52,109 bases of DNA, taken from NCBI GenBank assembly GCA_021297985.1, contig JAJTGU010000057.1:1-52109 (forward strand), given 5' to 3'. Source of the DNA: Rubrivivax sp. Lineage in GTDB: Bacteria; Pseudomonadota; Gammaproteobacteria; Burkholderiales; Burkholderiaceae_C. The notes under the pieces were generated by a model that was not told the origin of the DNA, did no database searches, and saw only the letters and a list, made by a program, of their open reading frames with translations. A program made the position numbers and the translations under genes. Shown piece after piece: positions 39,866 through 48,544 of this stretch (position 1 is the first letter of the stretch; each line of letters begins with the position of its first letter).

Positions 39866-39887
39866 TGATAATGCCCTACCATTATTG
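39866..39887. promoter_or_regulatory. Probable Zur operator
   Basis: In an AT-rich island of an otherwise GC-rich region, ATAATG (39868-39873) and CATTAT (39880-39885) form a perfect inverted repeat with a six-base spacer, extended by AATGATAAT on one side. It lies 34 bp upstream of zur and about 42 bp upstream of the divergent GTPase remnant, so one site could control both directions. Confidence 0.7.
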
Positions 39888-39928
39888 CGACGCCCGACCC
39901 GATTCGTGTCGTTAGACCCCACTGCGCC

Positions 39929-40087
39929 ATGCACTCCAACCGACTCCCCGCCACCGTCCTGTCGGGCTTTCTTGGCGCCGGCTGCACGCTGCACGAAGAC
40001 CTGCTGACCGAGCAGATCGAGTTTGCCGACGGGGTGGTGGTCAACAAGATCGACAAGGTCGATGCCGCGAGGCAAACCGCCGCCTGA
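39929..40087 (+). pseudogene. Internally deleted COG0523 (CobW/G3E) GTPase remnant
   Basis: A 52-residue open frame beginning LPATVLSGFLGAG, exactly the start of a COG0523 GTPase, but at residue 18-19 the Walker A lysine is lost (GAGCT rather than GAGKTT). The frame then jumps to LLTEQIEFADGVVVNKIDKVD, which in intact proteins lies well over 100 residues further on and contains the NKID guanine motif. The C-terminal domain is absent. This looks like a large in-frame internal deletion of a Zur-regulated metallochaperone gene. It keeps its frame and the adjacent Zur box, so a short peptide may still be made. Confidence 0.85.
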
Positions 40088-40111
40088 ACGCTGGCATCAC
40101 CGGAGACCCGC

Positions 40112-41119
40112 ATGTCCCTCATCCCCGTCACCATCCTCACCGGCTTCCTGGGCAGTGGCAAGACCACACTGCTCAACCGCATCCTGAAGGAGCAACACGG
40201 CCACCGCATCGCCGTCATCGAAAACGAGTTCGGCGAGGCCGGCATCGACAACGAGTTGCTCGTGCAGGACCGCGACGAGCAGATCGTCGAGATGAACAAC
40301 GGCTGCATCTGCTGCACCGTTCGTGGCGACCTCGTGCGCATCCTGGGCGAGCTGCACGCCAGGCGGTCAGCCGGCGAACTGAACTTCGACCGGGTCGTGA
40401 TCGAGACCACCGGCCTGGCCGACCCGGCGCCAGTGGCGCAGACCTTCTTCGTCGACGACGCCATCAGCGACCACTATCTGCTGGACGCCATCGTCACCAT
40501 GGTCGACGCCAAACATGCCCCGGCGCAGCTGGACGAACACCATGAGGCACAGGAGCAGGTGGGCTTTGCCGACCGCATCCTCATCACCAAGACCGACGTC
40601 GTGCAGCCCTACGACGTGGCCACGCTGCGCCAGCGTCTGGTGAAGATGAACCCACGCGCCAAGATCGGCGAGGCCCACCATGGGGTGGCGGCGATCGACG
40701 ACCTGCTGGACATCCGTGGCTTCAACCTCAACGCCATCCTGGAGATCGAGCCCGACTTCCTGACCGATGTGGACCACGAGCACGACGACGACGTGACCTC
40801 CTTCGTCTTCCGCGAAAGCCGGCCGCTGAGTCTGGAGCGCGTCGAGGACTTCCTGAGCGGCATCGTGCAGGTCTACGGCACGAAGCTGATGCGCTACAAG
40901 GGCGTGCTCAACATCCGCAACGTCGAGCAGCGCATCGTCTTCCAGGGCGTGCACATGCTGATGGGATCGGACATCGGCAGCGCCTGGAAGCCGGGCGAGA
41001 AGCGCGAGTCCAAGATGGTCTTCATCGGCCGCGACATGCCCAAGGACGTGCTTCTGGACGGGCTGGCGCAGTGTGTGGCCGACACGACCCCACGGAGCCC
41101 CACCGCCGGCCGCCTCTAG
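40112..41119 (+). CDS. COG0523 (YjiA/ZigA-type) metal-chaperone GTPase
   Basis: A 335-residue G3E GTPase. Walker [10 protein letters not shown] is at residues 11-19, the metal-binding CxCC motif NGCICC at C65/C67/C68, [10 protein letters not shown] the switch region, TKTDVV the guanine motif, and a C-terminal CobW domain ends the protein. Zur-controlled members deliver zinc to essential enzymes during starvation; the operator 224 bp upstream supports that role. It lies 24 bp after the remnant and 11 bp before the DUF2946 gene. Confidence 0.92.
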   Translation: MSLIPVTILTGFLGSGKTTLLNRILKEQHGHRIAVIENEFGEAGIDNELLVQDRDEQIVEMNNGCICCTVRGDLVRILGELHARRSAGELNFDRVVIETTGLADPAPVAQTFFVDDAISDHYLLDAIVTMVDAKHAPAQLDEHHEAQEQVGFADRILITKTDVVQPYDVATLRQRLVKMNPRAKIGEAHHGVAAIDDLLDIRGFNLNAILEIEPDFLTDVDHEHDDDVTSFVFRESRPLSLERVEDFLSGIVQVYGTKLMRYKGVLNIRNVEQRIVFQGVHMLMGSDIGSAWKPGEKRESKMVFIGRDMPKDVLLDGLAQCVADTTPRSPTAGRL

Positions 41120-41130
41120 AATGAAACGAG

Positions 41131-41529
41131 ATGCCGATAGCCCGAGCTCCACGTCGCTTCTGCTTGTGGCTTGCCACATTCGCGATGCTGTTCGCGATGC
41201 TGGCGCCTTCGCTTTCGCATGCGCTGGGCTGGGCCACCGGATCGACGACCTGGATCGAGGTCTGCACGGCGCAGGGCTCGCGGTGGGTCGCAACCAGCGA
41301 TGCCGACGATGTTGCACCCGGCGCGCCAGCCGATATGGCGTCGGGCCACCTCGAGCATTGCCCGTTCTGCCATCTCGGGGCCAACCCGTTGGCGCCACCA
41401 CCGGCAGACATCTGCCCGCTGTCACGGGTCCCCATGCGCGAAGGCTTGCCGGAGCGCTTCTTTGCGGCGACACATGCCGCGCACGTCTGGCGCGCGGCAA
41501 ACCCGCGGGCTCCGCCGTTCCTTTCCTGA
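41131..41529 (+). CDS. DUF2946 exported protein
   Basis: A 132-residue protein with a signal segment (residues about 10-32, ending SHA) and the family motif HCPFC (EHCPFCHLG) in the middle, plus a second Cys at ADICPL. DUF2946 proteins are usually encoded beside TonB receptors or metal genes and are presumed periplasmic metal-related factors, function unproven. It starts 11 bp after the GTPase stop, so it is almost certainly in the same transcript, and ends 130 bp before the TonB receptor. Confidence 0.8.
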   Translation: MPIARAPRRFCLWLATFAMLFAMLAPSLSHALGWATGSTTWIEVCTAQGSRWVATSDADDVAPGAPADMASGHLEHCPFCHLGANPLAPPPADICPLSRVPMREGLPERFFAATHAAHVWRAANPRAPPFLS

Positions 41530-41659
41530 TGCACTGACCGTTCTCCGGGCGCGACGCGCGGGCTGAAGCCTTGCTGCGAGCGCTGCGGAGCGTGTGAACC
41601 GTGCCCCCACGTGGCCGCCCATCGGGCGCAGCGCGTCGGCACGCGTCAGGAGTTCCTTC

Positions 41660-43654
41660 ATGCCGTTCTTCGATCCGGTCCTGCGTGCCCCGCAGCGACC
41701 CACACTGCCACGTCGCTGCTTCGCGAAGCCCCTCCGCACTGTCGCCTGGGCCGCCTCCGCGGTCTGCACGGGCGCCGGCGCACAGAGCCCGGCGCCGCAA
41801 GGTCCCCAGACCATCGTCGTCACCGCCTCCACCCGCGCACAGCCCATTGCCGACGTGCAGGCCGCGGTGCAAGTGATCTCCCAGCGGGAGCTACAGCGCT
41901 ACGCCGGCACCAGCCTCACCGAGGCGCTGCAACTCGCCACCGGCGTCGACGCGCGCCCCAATGGCGCCAACTCCACGTTGGCCATCCGCGGCATCATCAC
42001 CAACGCCGGCTCGCCGGTGCTGGTGCTGGTGGACGGCCTGAAGCGCACCGCCAAGTACGCTGGGACCAATCTGAACTTGATCGCGCTGGAAGACGTCGAG
42101 CGCATCGAGGTCGTACGCGGACCGATGTCGGCCCTCTACGGAGCCGACGCCACGGGCGGCGTGATCAACATCATCACCAAGCCCGTGGGCAGCGCGCGAA
42201 ACGGCAGCGGCAGCGTGCGCGCCACGTTGGGCCAGACGCGCGGCGGCCAGCGCGAGACATTCACGGGCGGCGCGACGCTGAACTTCGGCCTGGCCGGCGC
42301 CAAGCACCGCGTGTCGGTGGAGCAGCGGGAACGCGGGCTGTTCCGGTTCGACCCCGACAGCCCGACGGCCGACCTGGGTGAAATCGACCAGGCCTTTGCC
42401 AGCTACAGCGGCGAGTTCGACCTCACACCCGACCACCGCCTGGGCTGGACGGCGGAGTACTTGCGCCAGCGTGACACCAGCCCCGGCCTGCTGGCCGCCG
42501 CGCCGCCCGCGCGGCCCACGGCCACCGTGTTCGAAGGCGTGGAAGAAGAACGCCGCAGCTTCCAGGCACTGCGCTGGCGCGGTGCGCTCGGCAGGGGGCA
42601 GTTCTCGGCCGACGTGTCGATGGGCCGGTCGGTGGGCTCCACCACGCGTTCGTTCCCGACCCTCGAGACCACCGACTTCCGCCAGCGGCAGGCCCAGATT
42701 CGCTATGCGCTGGAAGCTGGATCGCACCAGTTGCTGCTCGGGGTGGGGCGCAGCCAGGACGACCTCGCCATCAGCATCACCAGCCAGCGCAGCGAACGCC
42801 ACAACGACCATGTGCTGGTGCAGGACGAATGGCGCCTGGGCGCAGGCTTCAAGCTGCTGGCCGGAATGCGTCGCGACCGTTTCAGCGACCTGGGCTCCGT
42901 CGACACGCCAAGGCTGTCGCTGAGTTGGAGCGCAGGCCCCTGGACGCTGCGCTACGGCCATGGCGAGGCCTTCCGCGCACCCAGTGTGCTGGAGCAGTAC
43001 TCGCGCTTCTTTCGCAGCCGCTTCCTGATCATCGGCGACCCGGCACTCAAGCCCGAAGTGAATCGCACCGACGAGATCGCGCTGTCCTGGAACGGCCGCG
43101 CGGGTTCGGCCGAGCTCACCGTGTTCGACAGCCGCGTCGACAACCTGATCCAGAGCGTCACGCGACCCCGCCAGCCGTCGGATCCGGCCAGCGTCACCTT
43201 TCGCAGCCAGTACGCCAACGTGGCGCAGGCGCGCATCAAGGGAGTCGAATTGCAGGGGCACTGGCGCGTGAACGGCGCGTTCAGCACCCAGTGGGGTCTG
43301 GACCACCTGGACGCAACCGACGCCGGCACTGGTGCGAAGCTGACGCAGCGCTCGCGTTGGCTGGCCCGACTGGGCGCGCGCTACAGCGTGGGCACGGTTG
43401 CGGCCGAACTGCGCACGCGCCAGTACCGCGGTTACTGGAATGCCGACCCCAACCTGCGCGGCAGTGCGCCCTTCGCGTCGAACTACGGCACGGTGGACCT
43501 GCGGCTGGACTGGCAAGCCGCACCCGGGCTGACTCTGGCCGCGGGCATCGACAACGTCGGCGACCGCCGCCAGCCCGCGAACTGGAGCAACACCGGGGCC
43601 ACGATGGATCCGCCGGCACGCTTTGCCCACCTCGGCGGCCGCTACCAGTTCTGA
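41660..43654 (+). CDS. TonB-dependent outer-membrane receptor (heme/metallophore)
   Basis: A 664-residue receptor: signal peptide ending GAQS, a TonB-box-like TIVVTAS, plug domain (ALQLATGVDARPNG, VERIEVVRGPMSALYGADATGGVINII), a 22-strand barrel, and terminal aromatic FAHLGGRYQF. It has FRAP (GEAFRAPSV) and NPDL-like (GDPALKPE) boxes as in HmuR/HemR receptors, but I see no histidine between the two boxes, where heme receptors usually carry a ligand. CAGGAG fixes the ATG at 41660. It heads the hmuSTUV genes. Confidence 0.87.
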   Translation: MPFFDPVLRAPQRPTLPRRCFAKPLRTVAWAASAVCTGAGAQSPAPQGPQTIVVTASTRAQPIADVQAAVQVISQRELQRYAGTSLTEALQLATGVDARPNGANSTLAIRGIITNAGSPVLVLVDGLKRTAKYAGTNLNLIALEDVERIEVVRGPMSALYGADATGGVINIITKPVGSARNGSGSVRATLGQTRGGQRETFTGGATLNFGLAGAKHRVSVEQRERGLFRFDPDSPTADLGEIDQAFASYSGEFDLTPDHRLGWTAEYLRQRDTSPGLLAAAPPARPTATVFEGVEEERRSFQALRWRGALGRGQFSADVSMGRSVGSTTRSFPTLETTDFRQRQAQIRYALEAGSHQLLLGVGRSQDDLAISITSQRSERHNDHVLVQDEWRLGAGFKLLAGMRRDRFSDLGSVDTPRLSLSWSAGPWTLRYGHGEAFRAPSVLEQYSRFFRSRFLIIGDPALKPEVNRTDEIALSWNGRAGSAELTVFDSRVDNLIQSVTRPRQPSDPASVTFRSQYANVAQARIKGVELQGHWRVNGAFSTQWGLDHLDATDAGTGAKLTQRSRWLARLGARYSVGTVAAELRTRQYRGYWNADPNLRGSAPFASNYGTVDLRLDWQAAPGLTLAAGIDNVGDRRQPANWSNTGATMDPPARFAHLGGRYQF

Positions 43655-43668
43655 GGCGAGGCAACGTC

Positions 43669-44649
43669 ATGACCACCCGTCGTACCCTCATCCTGGCCGC
43701 AGAGGCCGCGGCCATGCTGGCCGACCCGCAGCGTCTGTACGCACGCTGGCGCGCGTTGCTGGCCGAACACCACCACCTGCACGGCCCCGAGGCCGCAGCA
43801 TTGCTGGGCGTACCCGAGGCAGCGCTGCTGGCCAGCGCCACCGGCCGCGGCAACCAGCCGCTGGCCGGCCCTCTGGCCGACATCCTGGCGCCTGTGGCTG
43901 GCTGGGGTCGCGTGCTGCTGGCTGCCCGCAACGGCTTGGGCGTGCACCTCAACGTGCTGGCCCAGGCGCGACTGGGCTGCAGCGGCACCGACCTCGTCCT
44001 GCAAGGCCAGCATCACGAGCTGCGCCTGGCCAGCCGCGGCATCGCCCGCATCGACCTGTTCGAGGAGCACGATGGCCATGGCCATACGCTGAGCCTGAAC
44101 TGGTTCGACGCCGAAGGTCATGCCATCGGCCGCCTGTTCCTGATGAGCAAGGACGGTCGCGAACTGGCACTTGAGCATCTGCGCGCCTATGCGCAGGCCC
44201 GGCCGACCGACCAGTGGAGTCCGGGCGTCACCGAGGCGCCTGCGCTGCTGCTGCTGCCGAACGCAGAAGCGTCGCATGACCTGCCAGACACCGCGCCGAG
44301 CGTGGTCGGCTGGGCCACCGCGGCCATCCTGTGCTGCGACCATCCGGGCGGCATGGAACTCGCCATGGCCGGCCCCGGGATCGCGGCCGTTTACCGCGGA
44401 CCGCTGGGCAAGGTCTCATACACGCCACCGACGGCGCATGCCACAGACCTGCTGTGCAAGCTGCATGCACGGCCTGGCGCCGCCACGGTCGTCCACGCCT
44501 ACGGCGAGCACGGCCTGAGCGTGCGTACGGCCGGCGGCGGCGAGTTGCGCCTGCAGCCACAGGGCGAAGGTGCTTCGGCTTGGCGCGAACGCGTGCGCCA
44601 ACGCGCATCCACATGGGATTCAACCGACAACCCGGTCCAAGCCGTATGA
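43669..44649 (+). CDS. hmuS: Hemin-degrading factor HmuS/HemS-like
   Basis: A 326-residue cytoplasmic protein with the two-repeat plan of ChuS/HemS/HmuS: the first half has LLAARNGLGVHLNV, LDLFEEH-like IDLFEEHDGHGHTLSLNWFD; the second half has the DLLCKLHARPGAATVVHAYGEHGLSVRT segment. These proteins bind imported heme and degrade or hand it on. The ATG at 43669 lies 14 bp after the receptor stop; the end overlaps hmuT by 4 bp. Strong context. Confidence 0.85.
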   Translation: MTTRRTLILAAEAAAMLADPQRLYARWRALLAEHHHLHGPEAAALLGVPEAALLASATGRGNQPLAGPLADILAPVAGWGRVLLAARNGLGVHLNVLAQARLGCSGTDLVLQGQHHELRLASRGIARIDLFEEHDGHGHTLSLNWFDAEGHAIGRLFLMSKDGRELALEHLRAYAQARPTDQWSPGVTEAPALLLLPNAEASHDLPDTAPSVVGWATAAILCCDHPGGMELAMAGPGIAAVYRGPLGKVSYTPPTAHATDLLCKLHARPGAATVVHAYGEHGLSVRTAGGGELRLQPQGEGASAWRERVRQRASTWDSTDNPVQAV

Positions 44650-45551
44650 ACCACAACCCGAACCCAGCCCTCTTGTCCCGCCGCCATGTCCTGCGCGGCA
44701 CCACGGGCCTGCTGGCCGCGCACTTGACGACCCTGAGCCACCGGGCCTGGGCGCAAGGACAGTCCCGCGCTGAACGGCTGATCGTCACCAACAGCTACAT
44801 CGCCGACATCGTTGTCGCGCTCGGCGGCGCCTCACTCGTCGTTGCAGTGGGCGGCGGCACCGACCACATCGCCACACTGTCCAGGACTCCGCGACTGCCG
44901 GGCTTCCGGCAGACCTCGGCCGAGCCGATGCTGGCGATGTCGCCCACGCGCGTGATCGTCAGCAACGAATGGACCGTGCCGCAGACACTGGAGCAACTGC
45001 GCAGCGCCGGCGTCAAGGTCGACGTGATCGATGGCGAGCAAAGCCCTGCCGGCGTGGAGCGCCGTATCCGCTTCGTGGCCGGCGTTCTGGGCAAGCCCGC
45101 CGAGGGCGAGGTGCTGGTCCAGCGCTTCCAGCGCGAGCTGGCTGAGGCGGCAGCGCTGGTGGCCCGCGTTCAGCGTCGGCCGAAAGCCTTGTTCATCCTC
45201 GCCGGCGGCCAGCGGCCCACGCTGGTGGGTGGGCGCGGCACCAATGTCGCTGCGTTGCTGGAACTGGCCGGCGCGCACAACGTGGCACATCAGATCGAGG
45301 GCTTCAAGGTGATGAGCCAGGAGGCCATGATCGAAGCCGCGCCCGAGTTCATCCTCACCAACCAGGACGGCACCGTGCCGCGCGACGGCCTGCCGGTGGC
45401 CCTGAGCGCACCCGGCGCGATGGCCACCCCAGCGGGCAAGGCTGGGCGGCTCATCACCGTGCCGGGACAGTACCTGCAGGGCATGGGCATCCTGACCCCG
45501 GAAGGCATCCGCGTGCTGGGGCGGCAACTGCACCCGGAGTGGTTCCGATGA
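44646..45551 (+). CDS. hmuT: Periplasmic heme-binding protein HmuT-like
   Basis: A 301-residue helical-backbone (cluster A-II) binding protein with a Tat-like SRRHVLRGTTG signal. VTNSYIADIVVALGG opens the mature domain; LPGFRQTSAEPMLAMSPTRVIVS and ILTPEGIRVLG are typical. Canonical HmuT has a heme-ligating Tyr in an STYP segment; here the matching position reads GGTDHIATL, with no Tyr nearby, so ligation may differ (His possible). ATG overlaps the hmuS stop by 4 bp. Confidence 0.83.
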   Translation: MNHNPNPALLSRRHVLRGTTGLLAAHLTTLSHRAWAQGQSRAERLIVTNSYIADIVVALGGASLVVAVGGGTDHIATLSRTPRLPGFRQTSAEPMLAMSPTRVIVSNEWTVPQTLEQLRSAGVKVDVIDGEQSPAGVERRIRFVAGVLGKPAEGEVLVQRFQRELAEAAALVARVQRRPKALFILAGGQRPTLVGGRGTNVAALLELAGAHNVAHQIEGFKVMSQEAMIEAAPEFILTNQDGTVPRDGLPVALSAPGAMATPAGKAGRLITVPGQYLQGMGILTPEGIRVLGRQLHPEWFR

Positions 45552-45558
45552 GCGCGGC

Positions 45559-46590
45559 ATGCGCCTGAATCGAGCCCTGCTGCTCACGGCCGCTGCGCTG
45601 CTCTGCGCGGCCACCGCCGTCGTGGCCATCGGTACCGGCGCGGTGCGAGTACCACCGGCACAGGTGCTGGCCGCGCTCTTCGGCTGGCAAGACGACAGCC
45701 TCAACGACGCCACGCGCACGGTGGTCTGGAGCGTGCGTGCGCCGCGTGTGCTCCAGGGCCTGCTGGCCGGTGCCCTGCTGGCCACGGCGGGGGTGCTGCT
45801 GCAGGCCTTGTTCCGCAACCCGCTGGCCGACCCGGCGTTGATCGGCGTGTCCGCCGGCGCCGCGCTTGGCGCGGTGATGGTGATCGTGCTGGGTGCCACG
45901 GCGCTGGCCGGGCTGTCGAGACTGCTCGGCGTCTGGACCCTGCCCGCGGCCGCCTTTGCCGGCGCACTGGGCACCGCGGCGATCGTGTTCGCGCTGGCGC
46001 GGCGTGACGGGTTGCTGGACCCGACCACCATGCTGCTGTGCGGCATCGCCATCAATGCACTCACCGGCGCCGGCATCGGGCTGCTGACCTTCCTGGCCAC
46101 CGACGAACAACTGCGCAACCTGACCTTCTGGACCCTGGGAAGCCTGGGCGCCGCGACCTGGGGCTCGTTGGCCGGCGTTGCGCCTGCAGCGCTGCTGGTG
46201 CTGTGCGTGGCGCCGTTTCTCGTGCGGCCGCTGAACGCGCTGTTGCTGGGCGAGAGTGAGGCCTTGCACCTGGGTGTGGCGGTCGAACGGCTCAAGCGCT
46301 GGGCCGTGCTGCTGGCGGCCGCCGCCGCCGGCGCGGTGGTGGCGGTGTGCGGCGTGATCGGCTTCATCGGCCTGGTTGCGCCGCATATGGCGCGGATGAT
46401 CGCCGGGCCCGACCACCGCACGGTGCTGCCCCTGGCCGCGTTGCTGGGGGCCACATTGCTGACCGCCGGCGATCTGGTGGCGCGTACCGCCGTGCGGCCG
46501 GCGGAACTGCCCATCGGCATCCTGACCGCGCTGCTCGGTGCGCCGTTCTTCCTGTGGCTGCTGCGCCGACGCGACGGGACCTGGTCGTGA
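45559..46590 (+). CDS. hmuU: Heme ABC transporter permease HmuU (FecCD/BtuC type)
   Basis: A 343-residue permease with about ten helices. SVRAPRVLQGLLAGALLATAGVLLQALFRNPLADPALIGVSAGAALGAV is the classic FecCD N-terminal region, GSLGAATWGSL and GVIGFIGLVAPHMARM follow, and the C-terminus GILTALLGAPFFLWLLRR is typical. It forms the inner-membrane heme channel with HmuV. It begins seven bases after hmuT and its stop overlaps the hmuV GTG start. Confidence 0.93.
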   Translation: MRLNRALLLTAAALLCAATAVVAIGTGAVRVPPAQVLAALFGWQDDSLNDATRTVVWSVRAPRVLQGLLAGALLATAGVLLQALFRNPLADPALIGVSAGAALGAVMVIVLGATALAGLSRLLGVWTLPAAAFAGALGTAAIVFALARRDGLLDPTTMLLCGIAINALTGAGIGLLTFLATDEQLRNLTFWTLGSLGAATWGSLAGVAPAALLVLCVAPFLVRPLNALLLGESEALHLGVAVERLKRWAVLLAAAAAGAVVAVCGVIGFIGLVAPHMARMIAGPDHRTVLPLAALLGATLLTAGDLVARTAVRPAELPIGILTALLGAPFFLWLLRRRDGTWS

Positions 46591-47390
46591 GCGCAGTTCT
46601 GATCCTCGAGCAGATCGCGCTGCACCGTCAGGGGCGCGCGCTGCTGCGGGGCATCGACCTGTCGGTGGCCAGCGGCGAGTTCGTTGCCGTCGTCGGGCCC
46701 AACGGGGCGGGCAAGAGCACGCTGTTGCGTGCCGTGACGGGTGAGTGGCCTGCCAACGGCGAGGTGCTCATCGCCGGACGGCCACGAGCGCAGTGGCCGC
46801 GCGAAGCGTTGGCGCGACGGCTGGCGGTGATGTCGCAACAGCCGCAACTGAGCTTCGCTTTCAGCGTCGCCGAAGTGGTGGCCATGGGTCGCCTGCCACA
46901 CCGCGGTGCCGGCGCGGCGGCCGACCGCCGTGTGGTCGATGCGGTGCTCGCGGCGCTGTCATTGCAGCCCTTTGCCGAGCGTTCCTATCTCAGCCTGTCG
47001 GGCGGCGAACGCCAGCGCGTGCAGTTCGCGCGCGTGGCGGCGCAGATCTGGGAGCCCGACGGCCCGGCGGTGCTGTTGCTGGACGAGCCGACCTCGGCGC
47101 TGGACCTGGCGCAGCAGCAATCGGTGCTGGGCGTCGTCGAATGCCTGCGCGCACGCGGCACCGCAGTCGTGGCCGTGTTGCACGACCTGAACCTCGCGGC
47201 CCGCTACGCCGACCGAATCGCCCTGCTCAAGGCCGGCCGGCTGGTGACCGTTGCGCCGCCCGATGCGGCGTTCGACCCGCAGCGGCTGCGCGAGGTCTTC
47301 GAGGTCGAGGTCGATGTGCAGCGCCACCCGCGCGATGGCCGGCCCTTGTTGGCGGTTCAAGGTCGAGCAGCGTCGGCCCATCAGGCCTGA
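46587..47390 (+). CDS. hmuV: Heme ABC transporter ATPase HmuV
   Basis: A 267-residue ATPase. Walker A GPNGAGKST, the Q-loop in AVMSQQPQLSFAFSVAEVVAMG (a heme/iron-importer pattern), signature LSGGERQRVQFAR, Walker B LLLDEPTSALD and switch His in VLHDLN are all intact. The start is GTG at 46587 overlapping the hmuU TGA; no in-frame ATG is nearby. It closes the receptor-hmuSTUV operon. Confidence 0.93.
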   Translation: MSAVLILEQIALHRQGRALLRGIDLSVASGEFVAVVGPNGAGKSTLLRAVTGEWPANGEVLIAGRPRAQWPREALARRLAVMSQQPQLSFAFSVAEVVAMGRLPHRGAGAAADRRVVDAVLAALSLQPFAERSYLSLSGGERQRVQFARVAAQIWEPDGPAVLLLDEPTSALDLAQQQSVLGVVECLRARGTAVVAVLHDLNLAARYADRIALLKAGRLVTVAPPDAAFDPQRLREVFEVEVDVQRHPRDGRPLLAVQGRAASAHQA

Positions 47391-47442
47391 GCATGGGCCT
47401 CATGAACGGACACGGTTCAGCTTGCATCGGGCTGCTCATCAG

Positions 47443-47461
47443 GCCCAACGACAGGTTGGGC
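47443..47461. terminator. Hairpin between convergent hmuV and AraC-type genes
   Basis: GCCCAAC (47443-47449) pairs with GTTGGGC (47455-47461) around GACAG. A second, imperfect pair (GGGCCTCATGA near 47396 with TCATCAGGCCC ending near 47446) surrounds it. No T tract is present, so factor-independent termination is doubtful. Confidence 0.35.
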
Positions 47462-47494
47462 ATTCGCTGACCCCACGCATGCGCCCGCGGCCGC

Positions 47495-48430
47495 TCAGGC
47501 CGAGCGGAAACGCCAGGGCAGCATCCGGTCAGCGGCGTCCTGCCGGCGGAAGTCGCGCGGCGACACCCCGGCCTCGCGCTTGAACACCTTCGAGAAGCTG
47601 AACGCGTCCTGGTAGCCCACGGCCTGGGCCACGACGTCCAGCGGCTGCGTCGTCTCGCTCAGCAACTGCATGGCCTTTTGCATGCGCAACGTGCGAAGGT
47701 AGGCCAGTGGCGTGTCGCCGACCGCCGTACGGAAGCGCTCGGCCAGGCCGGTGCGCGACAGGCCGCAGGCCGCGGCCAGGCTGTCCAGCGTCCAGGGGTG
47801 GTCGAGCTCGGCGTGCAGGCAGGCCAGTGCGCGATGGACCGCCGCATCGCGCACCGCGGGGCCCCAACCGGCGCCCTGGTGCCGTGCCATCAACTCGCGC
47901 AGCACGTAGGTGAAGACGACGTCGAACAGGCCGTTGAGGACCGTGGCGCTGCCGGGTTCGTCGCGGCCGGCCTCGGCCGTGAGCAGGCCCAGGACCAGGC
48001 CCAACGGGCCGAGCGGCTGAACGTCATCGGCACGCAGCACGAACCAGCCCGGCAAGGCCTGCAGAAAGGGGTGCAGCGGCTCGTTCCAGAGCTGGTAGGC
48101 GCCGCTCATCGCGGCGGCATCGCCGGGCTGCGGCTGCGGCACGCCGTCCGCGGCCGTGCCGATGGTGGCCAGTGCCAGATCGTGCAGCGTGTCGGGCACC
48201 GCCAGGGCATGGTCGCAGCCTCGGGCCATGAACGCGATGTCGCCACGCACCAGCCGCAGCGGCTGCGGCAGGTCCGGTGCGTGCAGGTGCAGCGGGCCTT
48301 GGGTCACCACGTGCAGGCCCATGCTCTTGCTGCACGGAAAGCGCAGCGCCACGCCGGCGGCCACGCGATGCGGGCCCAGCACTCGGCGGCGCAGGCCGGC
48401 CTGCTGGAAGATGTCGGTCATCAGGTCCAT
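47495..48430 (-). CDS. AraC-family transcriptional regulator (cupin sensor)
   Basis: A 311-residue regulator. The N-terminal half is a cupin (AraC-binding-like, Cupin_6) sensor domain with FPCSKSMGLHVVTQGPLHL and VRGDIAFMARGCDHAL. The C-terminal half is a two-HTH AraC domain: LDSLAAACGLSRTGLAERF and VVAQAVGYQDAFSFSKVFKREAGVSPRDFR. The ATG at 48430 follows GGAG. Relatives commonly activate an adjacent divergent oxidoreductase gene, here the NmrA-like reductase. Confidence 0.92.
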   Translation of the reverse strand: MDLMTDIFQQAGLRRRVLGPHRVAAGVALRFPCSKSMGLHVVTQGPLHLHAPDLPQPLRLVRGDIAFMARGCDHALAVPDTLHDLALATIGTAADGVPQPQPGDAAAMSGAYQLWNEPLHPFLQALPGWFVLRADDVQPLGPLGLVLGLLTAEAGRDEPGSATVLNGLFDVVFTYVLRELMARHQGAGWGPAVRDAAVHRALACLHAELDHPWTLDSLAAACGLSRTGLAERFRTAVGDTPLAYLRTLRMQKAMQLLSETTQPLDVVAQAVGYQDAFSFSKVFKREAGVSPRDFRRQDAADRMLPWRFRSA

Positions 48431-48544
48431 GATTCTCCAAGGATACCGTACTCATGGACATGAAAAATGTATTTGTTGGCATTCCTGGTTCAGGTTCCGC
48501 TGCGCAGAATGCGTTTCTTTCCAACGTGCATTGAAAGGCACTTC
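48431..48544. promoter_or_regulatory. AT-rich divergent promoter region
   Basis: A 114-bp gap notably richer in A/T than its surroundings (for example GAAAAATGTATTTG near 48460-48475), between the divergent AraC-type and NmrA-like genes. AAAGG lies six bases before the NmrA start and GGAG before the regulator start. I cannot assign exact -35/-10 boxes. Confidence 0.5.

Noticed and set aside
41530..41659. Cobalamin riboswitch or Fur box before the TonB receptor
   Set aside because: No GCCACTG-type B12-box sequence and no AT-rich palindrome; the stretch is uniformly GC-rich.
44832..46901. Minus-strand open frame of about 690 residues
   Set aside because: Low-complexity Ser/Arg/Ala/Gln translation antisense to hmuT, hmuU and hmuV.
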